Shown here piece by piece: positions 24,606 to 33,527 of a DNA stretch of 64,000 bases. The DNA lies in NCBI GenBank assembly GCA_021776335.1, contig JAJFGB010000001.1, forward strand, positions 186,001 through 250,000, written 5' to 3'. Position numbers and translations under genes: made by a program. How positions within the stretch are numbered: position 1 is the stretch's first letter; every line of letters starts with the position of its first letter. Below the pieces are notes generated by a model. The model was not told the DNA's origin. It worked only from the letters and a program-made list of their open reading frames with translations, and searched no databases. Source of the stretch: Hyphococcus sp. GTDB lineage: Bacteria; Pseudomonadota; Alphaproteobacteria; Caulobacterales; Parvularculaceae.

Positions 24606-25022
24606 ATGAAAACAATTATTGTATTCGCGTCGTTGCTTCTTGCGGCCTGCGCGACAGATAGGGAAACCACTCACACGAATGTCGAATATGGCTGCAAGGA
24701 TGTTGTTTTCCTGGGCAGGGTGGTTTCAGTCGATCATAACGACAATATTCCCGACAAAGACAGATGCATCTATACGTCGGATGGTGAGTGCCTTGAATGG
24801 CGGGCGCGATACGATCTCGAAATTTCCGTCAAGCAGGTGTTACGTGGCAGCGAGTCAAATTCGGTTGTGTCCGCTTCCTATATCGCACACGGTCAAATTC
24901 GTGACGACCTGGATTTCATGTTTGTTCTGACGCCGGCGGCGGATGGTTACGATATGAAAGAAGCACACATTTCGGACAGATTTTCACAAAACACACTGGC
25001 GGACACTTGTTCCGACGGATAG
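24606..25022 (+). CDS. Lipoprotein, hypothetical
   Basis: 138 residues. Lipobox LLAAC gives lipidated Cys15. The mature part has four further Cys (YGCKDVVFLG, DRCIYTSDGECLEW, DTCSDG). The sequence FLGRVVSVDHND and LEISVKQVLRGS recalls the small OB/beta-barrel proteins that follow a transport-of-cargo pattern seen in tissue-inhibitor-like (TIMP-like) domains, but the match is too loose to name. Anchored in the envelope; function unknown. Confidence 0.75.
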   Translation: MKTIIVFASLLLAACATDRETTHTNVEYGCKDVVFLGRVVSVDHNDNIPDKDRCIYTSDGECLEWRARYDLEISVKQVLRGSESNSVVSASYIAHGQIRDDLDFMFVLTPAADGYDMKEAHISDRFSQNTLADTCSDG

Positions 25023-25047
25023 CTTTTCCAAGCTGCAGCGCTTTGCG

Positions 25048-25074
25048 CCGTAGGGCGGGCTTTAATCCCTACGG
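25048..25074. terminator. Hairpin between convergent genes
   Basis: CCGTAGGG (25048-25055) and CCCTACGG (25067-25074) form a perfect 8-bp stem with an 11-nt loop. It lies between, and slightly into, the convergent gene ends at 25022 and 25069; a bidirectional terminator is plausible. CGTAGGGCGGG also occurs at 37339. Confidence 0.4.
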
Positions 25075-25578
25075 CCTGACCTCCACGGCCGCGCCCACAG
25101 GAACAAGCCGCCAGATCTCTTCGATTTCGCTTTCCGTGACCGCGATGCAGCCATGGGTCCAGTCGCGAATGCGGGCGTGGGCGAGGTAGGCGCCGCGCAT
25201 GCCCGGCGTGCCATGAATGAAAATATCGCCGCCGGGATCGTCGCCGCGCGCCTTTGCGGCGGCGCGATCATCCGCATCGGGATATGAAATCTTGAGGCTT
25301 AGGTGGAACTGCGAATTGGGGTTTTTAAAATTAATCCGGTAGCGTCCCTCCGGCGTTTTGCCGTCGCCCTCGCGCTCCTTGTCTCCCGCCGGCGCAAAGC
25401 CAAGCGCGATGCGATAGGTTTGAACCGCCGCGCCATCGCGAAGAAGCGTCATTTCGCGTTTTGATTTTTCGATGATGATGAGATCAATCGGCGCTTCGGC
25501 AGGCTCTTCGGCGCTGGCCGTTACGGTAAAAGCGGCCAACAGCTGGAATGAAAGAACTGCAATGAAAATACGCAACAT
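25069..25578 (-). CDS. L,D-transpeptidase family protein (YkuD domain)
   Basis: 169 residues from the ATG at 25578, which starts a signal peptide (LRIFIAVLSFQLLAAF); the frame is open further upstream. The YkuD domain spans about 35-165: KSKREMTLLRDG, GKTPEGRYRI, and the catalytic motif IFIHGTPG...DWTHGCIAVTESE with the active Cys. It should form or edit L,D cross-links or attach proteins to peptidoglycan in the periplasm. A close paralogue lies at 35633 and a remnant at 23592, so the family has been duplicated locally. Confidence 0.93.
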   Translation of the reverse strand: MLRIFIAVLSFQLLAAFTVTASAEEPAEAPIDLIIIEKSKREMTLLRDGAAVQTYRIALGFAPAGDKEREGDGKTPEGRYRINFKNPNSQFHLSLKISYPDADDRAAAKARGDDPGGDIFIHGTPGMRGAYLAHARIRDWTHGCIAVTESEIEEIWRLVPVGAAVEVRP

Positions 25579-25889
25579 GGGCCTCCATATCGCGTTGTTA
25601 ATGCCGGGAAAGTTTGGCGATATGATGACCCGCCTCACATTATTTTAGCTCTCACATGCCGATAGCGGCGCCTGGGTTGCGATCCGCAGCTATGCCATTC
25701 GGCATATGGCGCCGCATGGCCTGCAATTCTATTTGATGAAGCGTTCACCAATCCATTGACGGTGATCAGGCGTGTAGAGCCAGTCTCATGGCGAACTGGC
25801 CGCTTTCGATAGCAAGGCGTTCAATTGCCAGATGTGGCGGGCGCTGCGTTAGCGCATGCGCGCGCTCAACCCTGGAAGGAACAGACATA

Positions 25890-26255
25890 ATGTTAGAGCC
25901 ACGCGAGCAAGAAAAAATTCTGGCCGCCCAAACCGATGATCCTGAAGATGCGATGATGCTCGGCGCTGCACGCGGCGATGATATCAGGATACATCTCTCC
26001 GAAAAAAATGGCCGCATCGCCCTGAACTGGGAAAACACCGGCGCCGTCGGGAATTATGATTATGCTGCATTGTATGATCACGCCCCCGCGGGCGCGTTCG
26101 ACTATCTGACACTGCAATGGCAATATGTCGTGAACCAACAATCGCCCTATGTCACCGGCACCAAGAAGTCGGGAACGAAACACTGGATCGGTTATTGCGC
26201 ATATGACTACAGAGCCAGGGCTTATAAATTGCTGAAGACGGCCGGTCCTTATTAA
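25890..26255 (+). CDS. Hypothetical protein with a possible beta-sandwich domain
   Basis: 121 residues from the ATG at 25890; the frame is open from 25788, but no ribosome binding site supports that start, while GGAAGGAA lies before 25890. The C-terminal 80 residues (RIALNWENTGAVGNYDYAAL, DYLTLQWQYVVNQ, SPYVTG, YCAYDYRARAYKLLKTAGP) have a Trp/Tyr-rich strand pattern suggesting a small beta-sandwich of the kind that binds membranes or sugars. No signal peptide. Not recognised. Confidence 0.6.
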   Translation: MLEPREQEKILAAQTDDPEDAMMLGAARGDDIRIHLSEKNGRIALNWENTGAVGNYDYAALYDHAPAGAFDYLTLQWQYVVNQQSPYVTGTKKSGTKHWIGYCAYDYRARAYKLLKTAGPY

Positions 26256-26522
26256 GTCGGCGACGTCTCTCGCCGATACATGGTCTCGCCGCCGAGGGCC
26301 CCCTGTATCAGGCCGTCAGTTTGCACGTCATTTGCTGCCGGGGTCTGTTTCGGGATGAATGAGACGTTCGGCTATACCAAGCCAAATGGCAATTGATGGC
26401 CCAACTCGGACACTCGATCAGTATTGCGGCTCGCTGGTAAACAACCAACGATACCGGTGGACTTTAACTTTGGATGCGTGAGATATGTTGGCGATCAAAA
26501 TGTTGGAAGAAGGCTGTGCGCT

Positions 26523-27335
26523 TTGAAAATTTTTGTGATGATAACTCTAGCCGTCGCGTTGGCTGCAGCGGCACCTCAGGTGGTCGCCACGGAACCCTGC
26601 GCTGCCGACAACAGGGACCGTGTTTCGGCAAATGACGAATGCCTGGTGATTAAAACCTACGGCGAGCCTGCCGAGCGAACATCACTAATCATCTTCATCC
26701 ACGGCGACGGATATCGCCCTGATCCTTCCGACTACAGGCCATCCAACTACATGTATCGGATTGCTCAAAGATACGGGGCGAAGGGTGTGGTCGCCGTCGG
26801 CTTGATCCGGCCCGGGTACTTTGATTCGAAGGGGAATCATTCAACGGGCGCCAGTCACCGGGACAAGGACAACTATCAGCCTGATGTGATTGAAACCGTG
26901 GCCGCCACCGTTAAGGTGCTCAAAAACCACTACAAAGCTGAAAACGTTATCCTGGTCGGGCACTCCGGCGGAGCGGCCATATCGGGAGTCATCATTGGCA
27001 AATTTCCGGGCCTGGTTAACGCTGCCGTTCTTAGTGCCTGTCCTTGCAATGTACCTGTATGGCGGACCATGAGACGAGGTCACAACAACTGGCTTTTGAG
27101 TCTTTCGCCGCACGATTTCATCGGTGGAGTGGACAAGAACGCCAGGGTTATTGCCGTTACCGGTGCCGACGATGGGAACACAGAACCCGTTTTAGCCAGA
27201 CAATACGTGGCAAGCCTTAAGGGTATGGGCATTGATGCCATCAATATCGAAGTGTCCGGTGTGGGACATGAAGGGATTTGGAAAACGAGGGAATTCACAA
27301 CCTCAATTAGCCAATTATTAACTGGGCGTCCCTAA
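26523..27335 (+). CDS. Secreted alpha/beta hydrolase
   Basis: 270 residues if the TTG at 26523 is the start: it has GAAGAAGG upstream and opens a signal peptide (KIFVMITLAVALAAAAPQVV). The frame is open from 26424 and the ATG at 26538 is another option. The fold is clear: IIFIHGDG oxyanion loop, nucleophile elbow GHSGGAA, and the acid and His in TGADDGN and GVGHEGIW. Four Cys, including a CPC in LSACPCNVPV. Periplasmic hydrolase, probably esterase or peptidase; the substrate cannot be read. Confidence 0.85.
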   Translation: MKIFVMITLAVALAAAAPQVVATEPCAADNRDRVSANDECLVIKTYGEPAERTSLIIFIHGDGYRPDPSDYRPSNYMYRIAQRYGAKGVVAVGLIRPGYFDSKGNHSTGASHRDKDNYQPDVIETVAATVKVLKNHYKAENVILVGHSGGAAISGVIIGKFPGLVNAAVLSACPCNVPVWRTMRRGHNNWLLSLSPHDFIGGVDKNARVIAVTGADDGNTEPVLARQYVASLKGMGIDAINIEVSGVGHEGIWKTREFTTSISQLLTGRP

Positions 27336-27351
27336 GCGCCCGTCCGGCATC

Positions 27352-27430
27352 TCAATGTCCGTTTCTGGCGCAAAACTGCCGGCCGGGAAATGGGGAGCCG
27401 ATGACCGCTTTTGGCGAGAAACGGCCGGAC
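27352..27430. repeat. Scattered repeat AATGTCCGTTTCTGGC, two copies
   Basis: Copies at 27354 and 27400 of the family described at 23526; GGCCGG occurs at both ends and may pair. Lies between the hydrolase and the I78 inhibitor genes. Confidence 0.5.
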
Positions 27431-27495
27431 TGCATAAGTAATCTGTATGACTGGGTTGCGGGCGGAGCCGGGCAGCGAGCCTCTTTCCGATCTCT

Positions 27496-27768
27496 CTAAC
27501 CGCAGCGCACCGTGATGATGGCGCCGTTCTCGTCAGTAAAAATATTGAGCCGCGACGGAACATGGTCTTCTGTATAGGCGTCATTGGGTCCGATCACCCG
27601 GTGATTGAGTTCCGCCGGCAAAGTGACCGCCGCTATATTGGCGCCGATGAGCGATTGATAACCGGATGCACCGCATGCGTCTGCTGCCGGCGCGGGGTCG
27701 GTGTTGGTCGCCGTCCCGCAAGCAATGAGTGGAAGAGCGAATAGCGCGGCGGCTGTTGCTTTGAACAT
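27496..27768 (-). CDS. Peptidase inhibitor I78 family lipoprotein
   Basis: 90 residues from the ATG at 27768, which starts a lipoprotein signal (LIAC, lipidated Cys17); the open frame begins earlier without a signal. The mature part carries C-G-A-S-G-Y-Q-SLIG, then NHRVIGPNDAYTEDHVPSRL and NIFTDENGAIITVRCG, the pattern of I78 inhibitors related to the potato inhibitor I fold, with a terminal disulfide. It likely protects envelope proteins against serine proteases. Convergent with the hydrolase upstream. Confidence 0.88.
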   Translation of the reverse strand: MFKATAAALFALPLIACGTATNTDPAPAADACGASGYQSLIGANIAAVTLPAELNHRVIGPNDAYTEDHVPSRLNIFTDENGAIITVRCG

Positions 27769-27916
27769 GGAATGCCCCTTTGTGACGAGCGTGTAGTTTT
27801 GCCTGTTTTCAGCGTGCTGGCAAATAGGCCGCCGAGCGGGTGATGCCCCATCCCCCGTCCTTGTCTCCATCTCCGAAGCTCGTTAGGGCGGTAACAGGAA
27901 ACAAAGGAACATCCTT

Positions 27917-28327
27917 ATGGCGATTGCGCTTTTGTCTGTCGGCCTTTTAGGGCTTTTGGTGTTTCTTCTGGGCGCCAATGTATCGCGAAACCGGCACTCG
28001 GTTACGGTGACACCGCATGAAGCGGAAGCAGACCCCAAAAGCGCGCTTCGAAAAGCCATCCGCGCGCACGGCAATTGCATCGAATATATCCCGATGCTGT
28101 CCTTGATGATCCTCGCGCTCGGTCTTCGCCTGCCGCTTTTGCCCATGTGGATCGCTGCGCTGATGCTGGCGGCGGTCGCATCGCGTTATGTTCATGCGTT
28201 CGGTATTTTGACAGGCGACAGCGTTTACGAGGCGAACGCGCTGAAATCGATCGGCGCCATCGGCACCTATTTAACCGGCGCCGTCCTTTCGATCATTTTG
28301 ATCATCCGCGCCGCCGCATTGTTTTAG
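27917..28327 (+). CDS. MAPEG family membrane protein
   Basis: 136 residues, four membrane helices. The loop RKAIRAHGNCIEYIPMLSL is the MAPEG glutathione-binding signature, where RAHGN-x-x-EY is near invariant. MAPEG proteins are membrane-bound glutathione transferase- or peroxidase-like enzymes. A GGAACATCC stretch before the ATG is a weak ribosome binding site. No partner gene; a GST is found at 16382 but is unrelated in fold. Confidence 0.93.
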   Translation: MAIALLSVGLLGLLVFLLGANVSRNRHSVTVTPHEAEADPKSALRKAIRAHGNCIEYIPMLSLMILALGLRLPLLPMWIAALMLAAVASRYVHAFGILTGDSVYEANALKSIGAIGTYLTGAVLSIILIIRAAALF

Positions 28328-28398
28328 GCCGGCGATGCTCGTGCAGGGAACGTGAAAGAATAGGTCTACGGCGACCTTGAAAGGCATTTTTGTTTAAA

Positions 28399-28740
28399 AT
28401 GGCGTCAGGCGACAAAAAATCTTTTGTGCGCGTAAAAGTGTGGCCGGCGTTAGTGATCTGGAATGTTGGAATTCTCTACTCATATTATTGCTACATAGCG
28501 GCAAACAGTCGAGTTGAGGACATGTCCCGGGCAGGGGCCGGATCGCTTTTCCTTGCCCTGGCAGCGTTTGTTGTGTTGCGCACTGTCAGATGTGAAAGGT
28601 GCAAATCGATGTGGAACAGGACTGGGTATGTCACACACAAAGAACCCATAACAATGTTGGATGCTGTGCGGAAGATGCTGAACGAAACCGATATCAGCAT
28701 CAAAAGAAAATGCAGGGTTTGCGGATTAGAGCGGTATTAG
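28399..28740 (+). CDS. Small membrane protein with C-terminal zinc-ribbon-like Cys pairs
   Basis: 113 residues from the ATG at 28399. Two hydrophobic segments (about 15-32, 47-62) are followed by a soluble tail with CERC and CRVC pairs 42 residues apart, which could bind one zinc ion. Not a recognised family. The following AraC gene starts 119 nt downstream. Confidence 0.6.
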   Translation: MASGDKKSFVRVKVWPALVIWNVGILYSYYCYIAANSRVEDMSRAGAGSLFLALAAFVVLRTVRCERCKSMWNRTGYVTHKEPITMLDAVRKMLNETDISIKRKCRVCGLERY

Positions 28741-28859
28741 GAAATCTGGTCCCTCCAGTGTGGGCGGATTTAAACACCCGCACCACCCAAAGCGGCCTAA
28801 CGGCGCAGCGCCATCGTGTCGACTTGCAGCGTCTCACCCGCTCATGCAACCTGACGGCT

Positions 28860-29924
28860 ATGAGCAGCGCAGCAAAACATCCGATCGCGGTCCCGTGGTG
28901 GCGCGTCAAACCGCTGCTCAGTCAGGCGCGCGCGGCGGGGATTGACGTAGAAGATCTCTTTCGCGCGCTCGGTCTCGATCCGGCGCTGTTGAGCCAGGCG
29001 ACTGGCGCTGATTTATCTCTCGCCAATTATTACCGCATTCAAAACCGTCTCTCGATCCTCTTTGGCGATGAAACGCTGCATCTGTCGTCGCGGCAACTCC
29101 TGCCGGGCAGCACGGATTTTGTGCTGCAGCATGTGGGCGGCTGCAAAAATCTCCATGAGGTCATGCGCGTCATCGCAAAGTCCTATAATCTTCTCCATGG
29201 GGGGCAGTATAATTCCGTCGTCAAAAAGGCGGCGTCGGTCGATTACATAATTGACGACCGGCAGTTCCCCTATATCGCCGGCCAGTCACTGGAAGATATT
29301 TATTTTTCCATCGAATGCGTTTTAATATTTTTGCACTGCATGCTGATGATCGTATCGCCCCGGGCGAAAAATGCGATTACCGAACTGCAGATACGCCGGC
29401 CATCGCCGGGCGGGGAGTGCGACCACTTGAGCTATTGGGATGCGCCGATCAAATTCGGCGCCGACGCCTATCGGGTTTCATTTAATCGCGACATCGCGCT
29501 GCGGGCTTTGCGCCCGCCCGATGCAGACGCGCTGACGTCGAACGCGGTCTATCAGAAAATTGTCGATGTGGTGGCGGGCGAGCACGCCCATTATGAAAAT
29601 CTGCAATCGACATCGTCCCTGGTGCGCGATGCGCTGTCGCGCGGGGTCGTTGAACAGTCCGATGTGGCGGCGCAGATGGGGGTGAGCGTTGCGACCCTGC
29701 GGCGGCGGCTGGCGGACGAAGAAACCGGCTTTCGCGATTTGCGCCGCGACGTCCTGAACGAGACCGCCAAACGCCTGCTCCTCACCACGCAATCTATCGC
29801 CGATGTCTCTGAAGTTTTGGGCTTTTCGGAGTTTCGCGCCTTTAACCGCGCCTTTAAGGACTGGAATGGCGTTACGCCCACGGCTTTCAGACGGGATGCT
29901 AAAATCAAACCGGGAGCGTCGTAA
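28860..29924 (+). CDS. AraC-family transcriptional regulator
   Basis: 354 residues from the ATG at 28860; the frame is open far upstream, but the upstream part overlaps the previous gene and lacks protein-like composition. The N-terminal sensor (about 15-200) is the domain common to OruR/ArgR-type AraC regulators (WWRVKPLLSQARAAGIDVED). The C-terminal double HTH (about 245-350) includes SDVAAQMGVSVATLRRRLA and DVSEVLGFSEFRAFNRAF. It most likely controls the TonB-dependent receptor, hydrolase and MFS genes next to it; two direct repeats at 29929-29994 are candidate sites. Confidence 0.93.
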   Translation: MSSAAKHPIAVPWWRVKPLLSQARAAGIDVEDLFRALGLDPALLSQATGADLSLANYYRIQNRLSILFGDETLHLSSRQLLPGSTDFVLQHVGGCKNLHEVMRVIAKSYNLLHGGQYNSVVKKAASVDYIIDDRQFPYIAGQSLEDIYFSIECVLIFLHCMLMIVSPRAKNAITELQIRRPSPGGECDHLSYWDAPIKFGADAYRVSFNRDIALRALRPPDADALTSNAVYQKIVDVVAGEHAHYENLQSTSSLVRDALSRGVVEQSDVAAQMGVSVATLRRRLADEETGFRDLRRDVLNETAKRLLLTTQSIADVSEVLGFSEFRAFNRAFKDWNGVTPTAFRRDAKIKPGAS

Positions 29925-29928
29925 ATAT

Positions 29929-29994
29929 GGTACAGTTTCGATCTTGCAAACCGTGAAATGAGCGAAATTGTACAGTTTTTCTGAGCAAAGCCGT
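29929..29994 (+). promoter_or_regulatory. Candidate AraC operator, two direct repeats 40 bp apart
   Basis: GGTACAGTTT...GCAAACCGT at 29929-29954 and TGTACAGTTT...GCAAAGCCGT at 29969-29994. The period is 40 nt, about four DNA turns, so both face the same side, as AraC-type half-sites do. They lie between the araC-like stop codon and the TonB-dependent receptor gene. Binding is inferred, not shown. Confidence 0.6.
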
Positions 29995-30082
29995 CATGTG
30001 CCGCACCTTCTGACCCGCCTATCGTCATAAAAAGTCAGACAGCTGTCGAACAGGCAGATGTTTTATTGGGAGGCGTAGAAAG

Positions 30083-32470
30083 ATGACGGCCGCAATCAAT
30101 AAAAGATTACTCGGGAAGATGGATAAAGCCGCGCTGATGGCGTTTTGCTCAGCGATCTCGCTTAATGCCGGCGCCGGCAGCGCTGTCGCGCAAAATGACG
30201 CCGCATCCGCGGCGACTGATGATGTCATCATCGTTTCAGCACGCCGCCGCGAGGAATCACTTCTCGATGTGCCGATTGCAGTCACCGCAATCGGCGGCGA
30301 TCAACTGGAGCGTCAGGGCGTTCAAGACATCACTTATCTTACCCAGTCGGTGCCGAACCTGACGTTAAAGGTTTCGCGCGGCACCAATTCCACCCTGACC
30401 GCATTTATTCGCGGCGTCGGTCAACAGGACCCGGTCGCCGGTTTTGAATCCGGCGTCGGCATTTATGTGGATGATGTTTACCTCAACAGACCGCAAGGCG
30501 CTGTCCTTGATATTTATGACGTGGAGCGCATCGAAGTTTTGCGCGGGCCGCAAGGCACGCTTTATGGCCGCAACACGGTTGGCGGTGCGGTCAAATATGT
30601 AACGAAACGTCTGGGTGATGAACCCTTGGCAAGGCTGCGCGCTTCCGGCGGCACCTTCGGTCAGTTTGACATCATCGGCACGGCGGAAATGCCGCTCACC
30701 GATGATTTCGCCGTGGGCGGCTCGGTCGCCTATCTTTCACGCAACGGCTTTGGTGAAAACCTGACGACCGGCGAAGAAAACTATGACAAGAATATCCTTG
30801 CTTTCCGCGCCAGCGCCGAATTCGACAATGATGTCGTTTTTGTGCGGCTTGCCGGGGATTATCTGAAAGACAAATCCAATCCCAAAGGCGGCCACCGGCT
30901 TGTGCCCGGCCTTTTTACCGGCGCGCCGGTATTGAGCGACGTGTTTGATTCTCGCGGCGCAATCAGCGGTAAAAACGAGGCCGAAGCCTATGGCGCAGCG
31001 CTCCATATCGAAGTGGCGCTTAATGATCAGTGGACCATCAAAAACATCGCTGCATGGCGCAAGGACGACAATACCCAACAGATTGATTTCGACGCCCTGC
31101 CGACAATCGATGTTGATGTGCCCGTCATTTACGAAAACGAACAGTTCACCGAAGAACTTCAGCTGCTTTATGAAAGCGACGCCATCGCCGGCGTATTGGG
31201 CTTTTATTATATTGACGCCAATGCCGCCGATACCTTTGACGTGGTGCTCGGCGCGACGGGTGCGCTGCCGCTGGTTGGCCTGCCGGGCCTCAACGCCAAC
31301 ACCACCGGCGACGTCGACACAAGCTCCTGGTCGGTGTTTGGCGATCTCACCTTTGATCTCGACAGTATCTTTGGCGTTGCCGGCGTCGAGCTGGCCGTCG
31401 GCGGTCGCTACACCAGCGACAAGCGCTCATCGCGGGTGTTGCGACAGACATTCATCGGCGGCAACACGCCGCCCTTTGGCGGCACGACGTCTGTCCTGAT
31501 TGCGACCACATCCGACTTCACGGGCGAAGAGACCTTTACCGATTTCAGTCCACGGGTGTCGCTCGCCTATAGCCCGAACCGCGACCATAATTTCTATGCG
31601 TCCTACAGCCAGGGCTTTAAAAGCGGCAGTTTCGATCCGCGCGGCCAGACAACGTCAGTTACCGTTGATTTTGACGGCGACGGCGATGTGGACGCTGCGG
31701 ACATTTTCGAATTCATGAAGTTCGACCCCGAGGAAGTTGATTCCTATGAAATCGGCTGGAAGGCGCGCTTTGCCGATGGCCGGGTCACCTCAAATCTTGC
31801 GGCTTTTTATGCTGAATATAAAAATGTGCAGATTCCAGGTTCGCAAGGCGGCATCGATCCCATTACCAACGCGCCGACCTTTATTGGCGTGACGACCAAT
31901 GCCGGCGGCGCCGAATTTTTCGGCGTGGAATGGGAAGGCACAGCGCTGATCGCCGATAATATTTTTGGCGGCGGCGAAACATTTTCCATCGGCTGGGGCG
32001 GCGGCTGGATTGACGCCGACTATACGCAGTTTCTGGTCGGGACCGTCGACGTTTCCGGGCAGCGCGTGGTTCAGAACACGCCTGAATTTTCCGGCGCTCT
32101 GACGACGACCTATACGCATCCGGCAAATATCTTTGGCCATGACGGCGATGTCGCGTTCATCACGCAAACCTCTTACAAGTCGGAAACCCATCAGTTTGAA
32201 GTCCCGAACCCGTTACTTGATCAGAGCGGTTATGGTCTGGTTGACGCGAGCCTCGTCTGGACATCTGAGGACAGCCGTTTGCAGATCGGCGTTCATGGCA
32301 AGAACCTCTTTGACCGTGAATATCGCGTTGCCGGGTATAACTTCCTGGCGCAAAATCCCGACGGCAGTTTGGTCACGCCGTTGGTCTCGACGCTCGGCCT
32401 TGAAGGTATTCAATCCGCCTTCTTCGGTCCGCCGCGCACCGTCACGGGCACTGTACAGGTTCAATTCTAA
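30083..32470 (+). CDS. TonB-dependent receptor with an EF-hand-like loop
   Basis: 795 residues; GGGAGGCG precedes the ATG. Signal peptide, TonB-box region (DDVIIVSARRREESLLDVP), plug domain (SVPNLTLKVSRGT, YGRNTVGGAVKYVT) and a C-terminal beta-barrel ending in Phe (VTGTVQVQF). Residues 529-540 (DFDGDGDVDAAD) form a perfect 12-position EF-hand/dockerin-type calcium loop, presumably in an extracellular loop of the barrel. It should import a ligand across the outer membrane with TonB-ExbBD energy. The hydrolase and MFS genes follow on the same strand, with an AraC gene before, so the ligand is probably an ester-bearing organic compound; this is inference. Confidence 0.95.
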   Translation: MTAAINKRLLGKMDKAALMAFCSAISLNAGAGSAVAQNDAASAATDDVIIVSARRREESLLDVPIAVTAIGGDQLERQGVQDITYLTQSVPNLTLKVSRGTNSTLTAFIRGVGQQDPVAGFESGVGIYVDDVYLNRPQGAVLDIYDVERIEVLRGPQGTLYGRNTVGGAVKYVTKRLGDEPLARLRASGGTFGQFDIIGTAEMPLTDDFAVGGSVAYLSRNGFGENLTTGEENYDKNILAFRASAEFDNDVVFVRLAGDYLKDKSNPKGGHRLVPGLFTGAPVLSDVFDSRGAISGKNEAEAYGAALHIEVALNDQWTIKNIAAWRKDDNTQQIDFDALPTIDVDVPVIYENEQFTEELQLLYESDAIAGVLGFYYIDANAADTFDVVLGATGALPLVGLPGLNANTTGDVDTSSWSVFGDLTFDLDSIFGVAGVELAVGGRYTSDKRSSRVLRQTFIGGNTPPFGGTTSVLIATTSDFTGEETFTDFSPRVSLAYSPNRDHNFYASYSQGFKSGSFDPRGQTTSVTVDFDGDGDVDAADIFEFMKFDPEEVDSYEIGWKARFADGRVTSNLAAFYAEYKNVQIPGSQGGIDPITNAPTFIGVTTNAGGAEFFGVEWEGTALIADNIFGGGETFSIGWGGGWIDADYTQFLVGTVDVSGQRVVQNTPEFSGALTTTYTHPANIFGHDGDVAFITQTSYKSETHQFEVPNPLLDQSGYGLVDASLVWTSEDSRLQIGVHGKNLFDREYRVAGYNFLAQNPDGSLVTPLVSTLGLEGIQSAFFGPPRTVTGTVQVQF

Positions 32471-32564
32471 TCTGCCACGAAGTGGCGTAGGGGGAGACTT
32501 CGCGGGCGTCGGCGCCGGTTTTATTTTTGCCGGCGCCGTCGCGCAGCTTTAGGAAAAAGCGTCG

Positions 32565-33527
32565 ATGATGAAAAAACTGCTGGTTACGATTTTGGTTCTT
32601 GTTGTTGCAGGCGCGGCTTTCTTTGGCGTCGCCACATGGCGCGCCTCGCAAGGTGTCGCGTCAAATGCTCTTGAAGCAAAATACATGACCGCCGCCGACC
32701 GCTTTGTCATGATCGACGGCGCCCGGGTGCGGGTGCGTGAAGAAGGCCGGGCCGACGCGCCGCCGCTGATCCTCATTCATGGCTTTACCCACAGCCTTGA
32801 AACCTGGGATGCCTGGGCGGAAGCGCTGGGAAACAACTATCGCGTCATCCGCTATGATCTGCTGGGGCACGGCCTTACGGGGCCGGATCCGCGCGAGCGC
32901 TATGCGCCGACGGAACGCGCCGCTTTTGTCGGCGCCATCATGGATGCGCTCGATCTTGATCACGCGGCGATTGCCGGCAACTCCCTTGGCGGGCTCGCCG
33001 CCTGGCGCTTTGCGTCGGACAATCCAGCGCGCGTCGATGCGCTGATTTTAATTTCCTCCGGCGCCTATCCGTTCAACGGCGCCGGTGACACGCCCGCCGA
33101 AATTCCCGCCGGGATGAAAACCTATTTGCTTACCGCACCGGAAGCGGGCGTGCGCGCCAGTGCCGGCTATATCTATGCGGATGATACAAAAATCACCGAC
33201 AAACGCATCGAGATCATGCGCGACATGATCCGCCGAAAAGGCAATGGCGCGGCCATGATCAGGTCCCTTGAAAAATTTACTTTGCCCGATCCGACAGACG
33301 CACTTTCGCTTATAGAGACGCCGACGCTGATCCTTTGGGGCGAGGGCGACATCATTATCCCGATCAGTCAAGGCATGCAGATGCAACAGGCAATTAATGA
33401 TGCGCGGCTGATTGCTTATCCCGGCGTTGGCCATGCAGCCCAGGAAGAAGCGCCCGATGAAACACTTGCCGATGCGATGGTGTTTCTCGAGGAAACGCGC
33501 GCCGGTTATGCTGCGGCGGCGGAATAG
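32565..33527 (+). CDS. Alpha/beta hydrolase, membrane-anchored
   Basis: 320 residues. An N-terminal hydrophobic helix (LLVTILVLVVAGAAFFG) acts as anchor or uncleaved signal, so the catalytic domain is periplasmic. Fold markers: LILIHGFTHSLETWD, nucleophile elbow GNSLGGLAAW, acid in LILWGEGD, and His in PGVGHAAQEEAP. Gene spacing is tight: the MFS gene starts at the next base after its stop. It likely hydrolyses what the upstream TonB-dependent receptor brings in, before the product is imported. Confidence 0.93.
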   Translation: MMKKLLVTILVLVVAGAAFFGVATWRASQGVASNALEAKYMTAADRFVMIDGARVRVREEGRADAPPLILIHGFTHSLETWDAWAEALGNNYRVIRYDLLGHGLTGPDPRERYAPTERAAFVGAIMDALDLDHAAIAGNSLGGLAAWRFASDNPARVDALILISSGAYPFNGAGDTPAEIPAGMKTYLLTAPEAGVRASAGYIYADDTKITDKRIEIMRDMIRRKGNGAAMIRSLEKFTLPDPTDALSLIETPTLILWGEGDIIIPISQGMQMQQAINDARLIAYPGVGHAAQEEAPDETLADAMVFLEETRAGYAAAAE

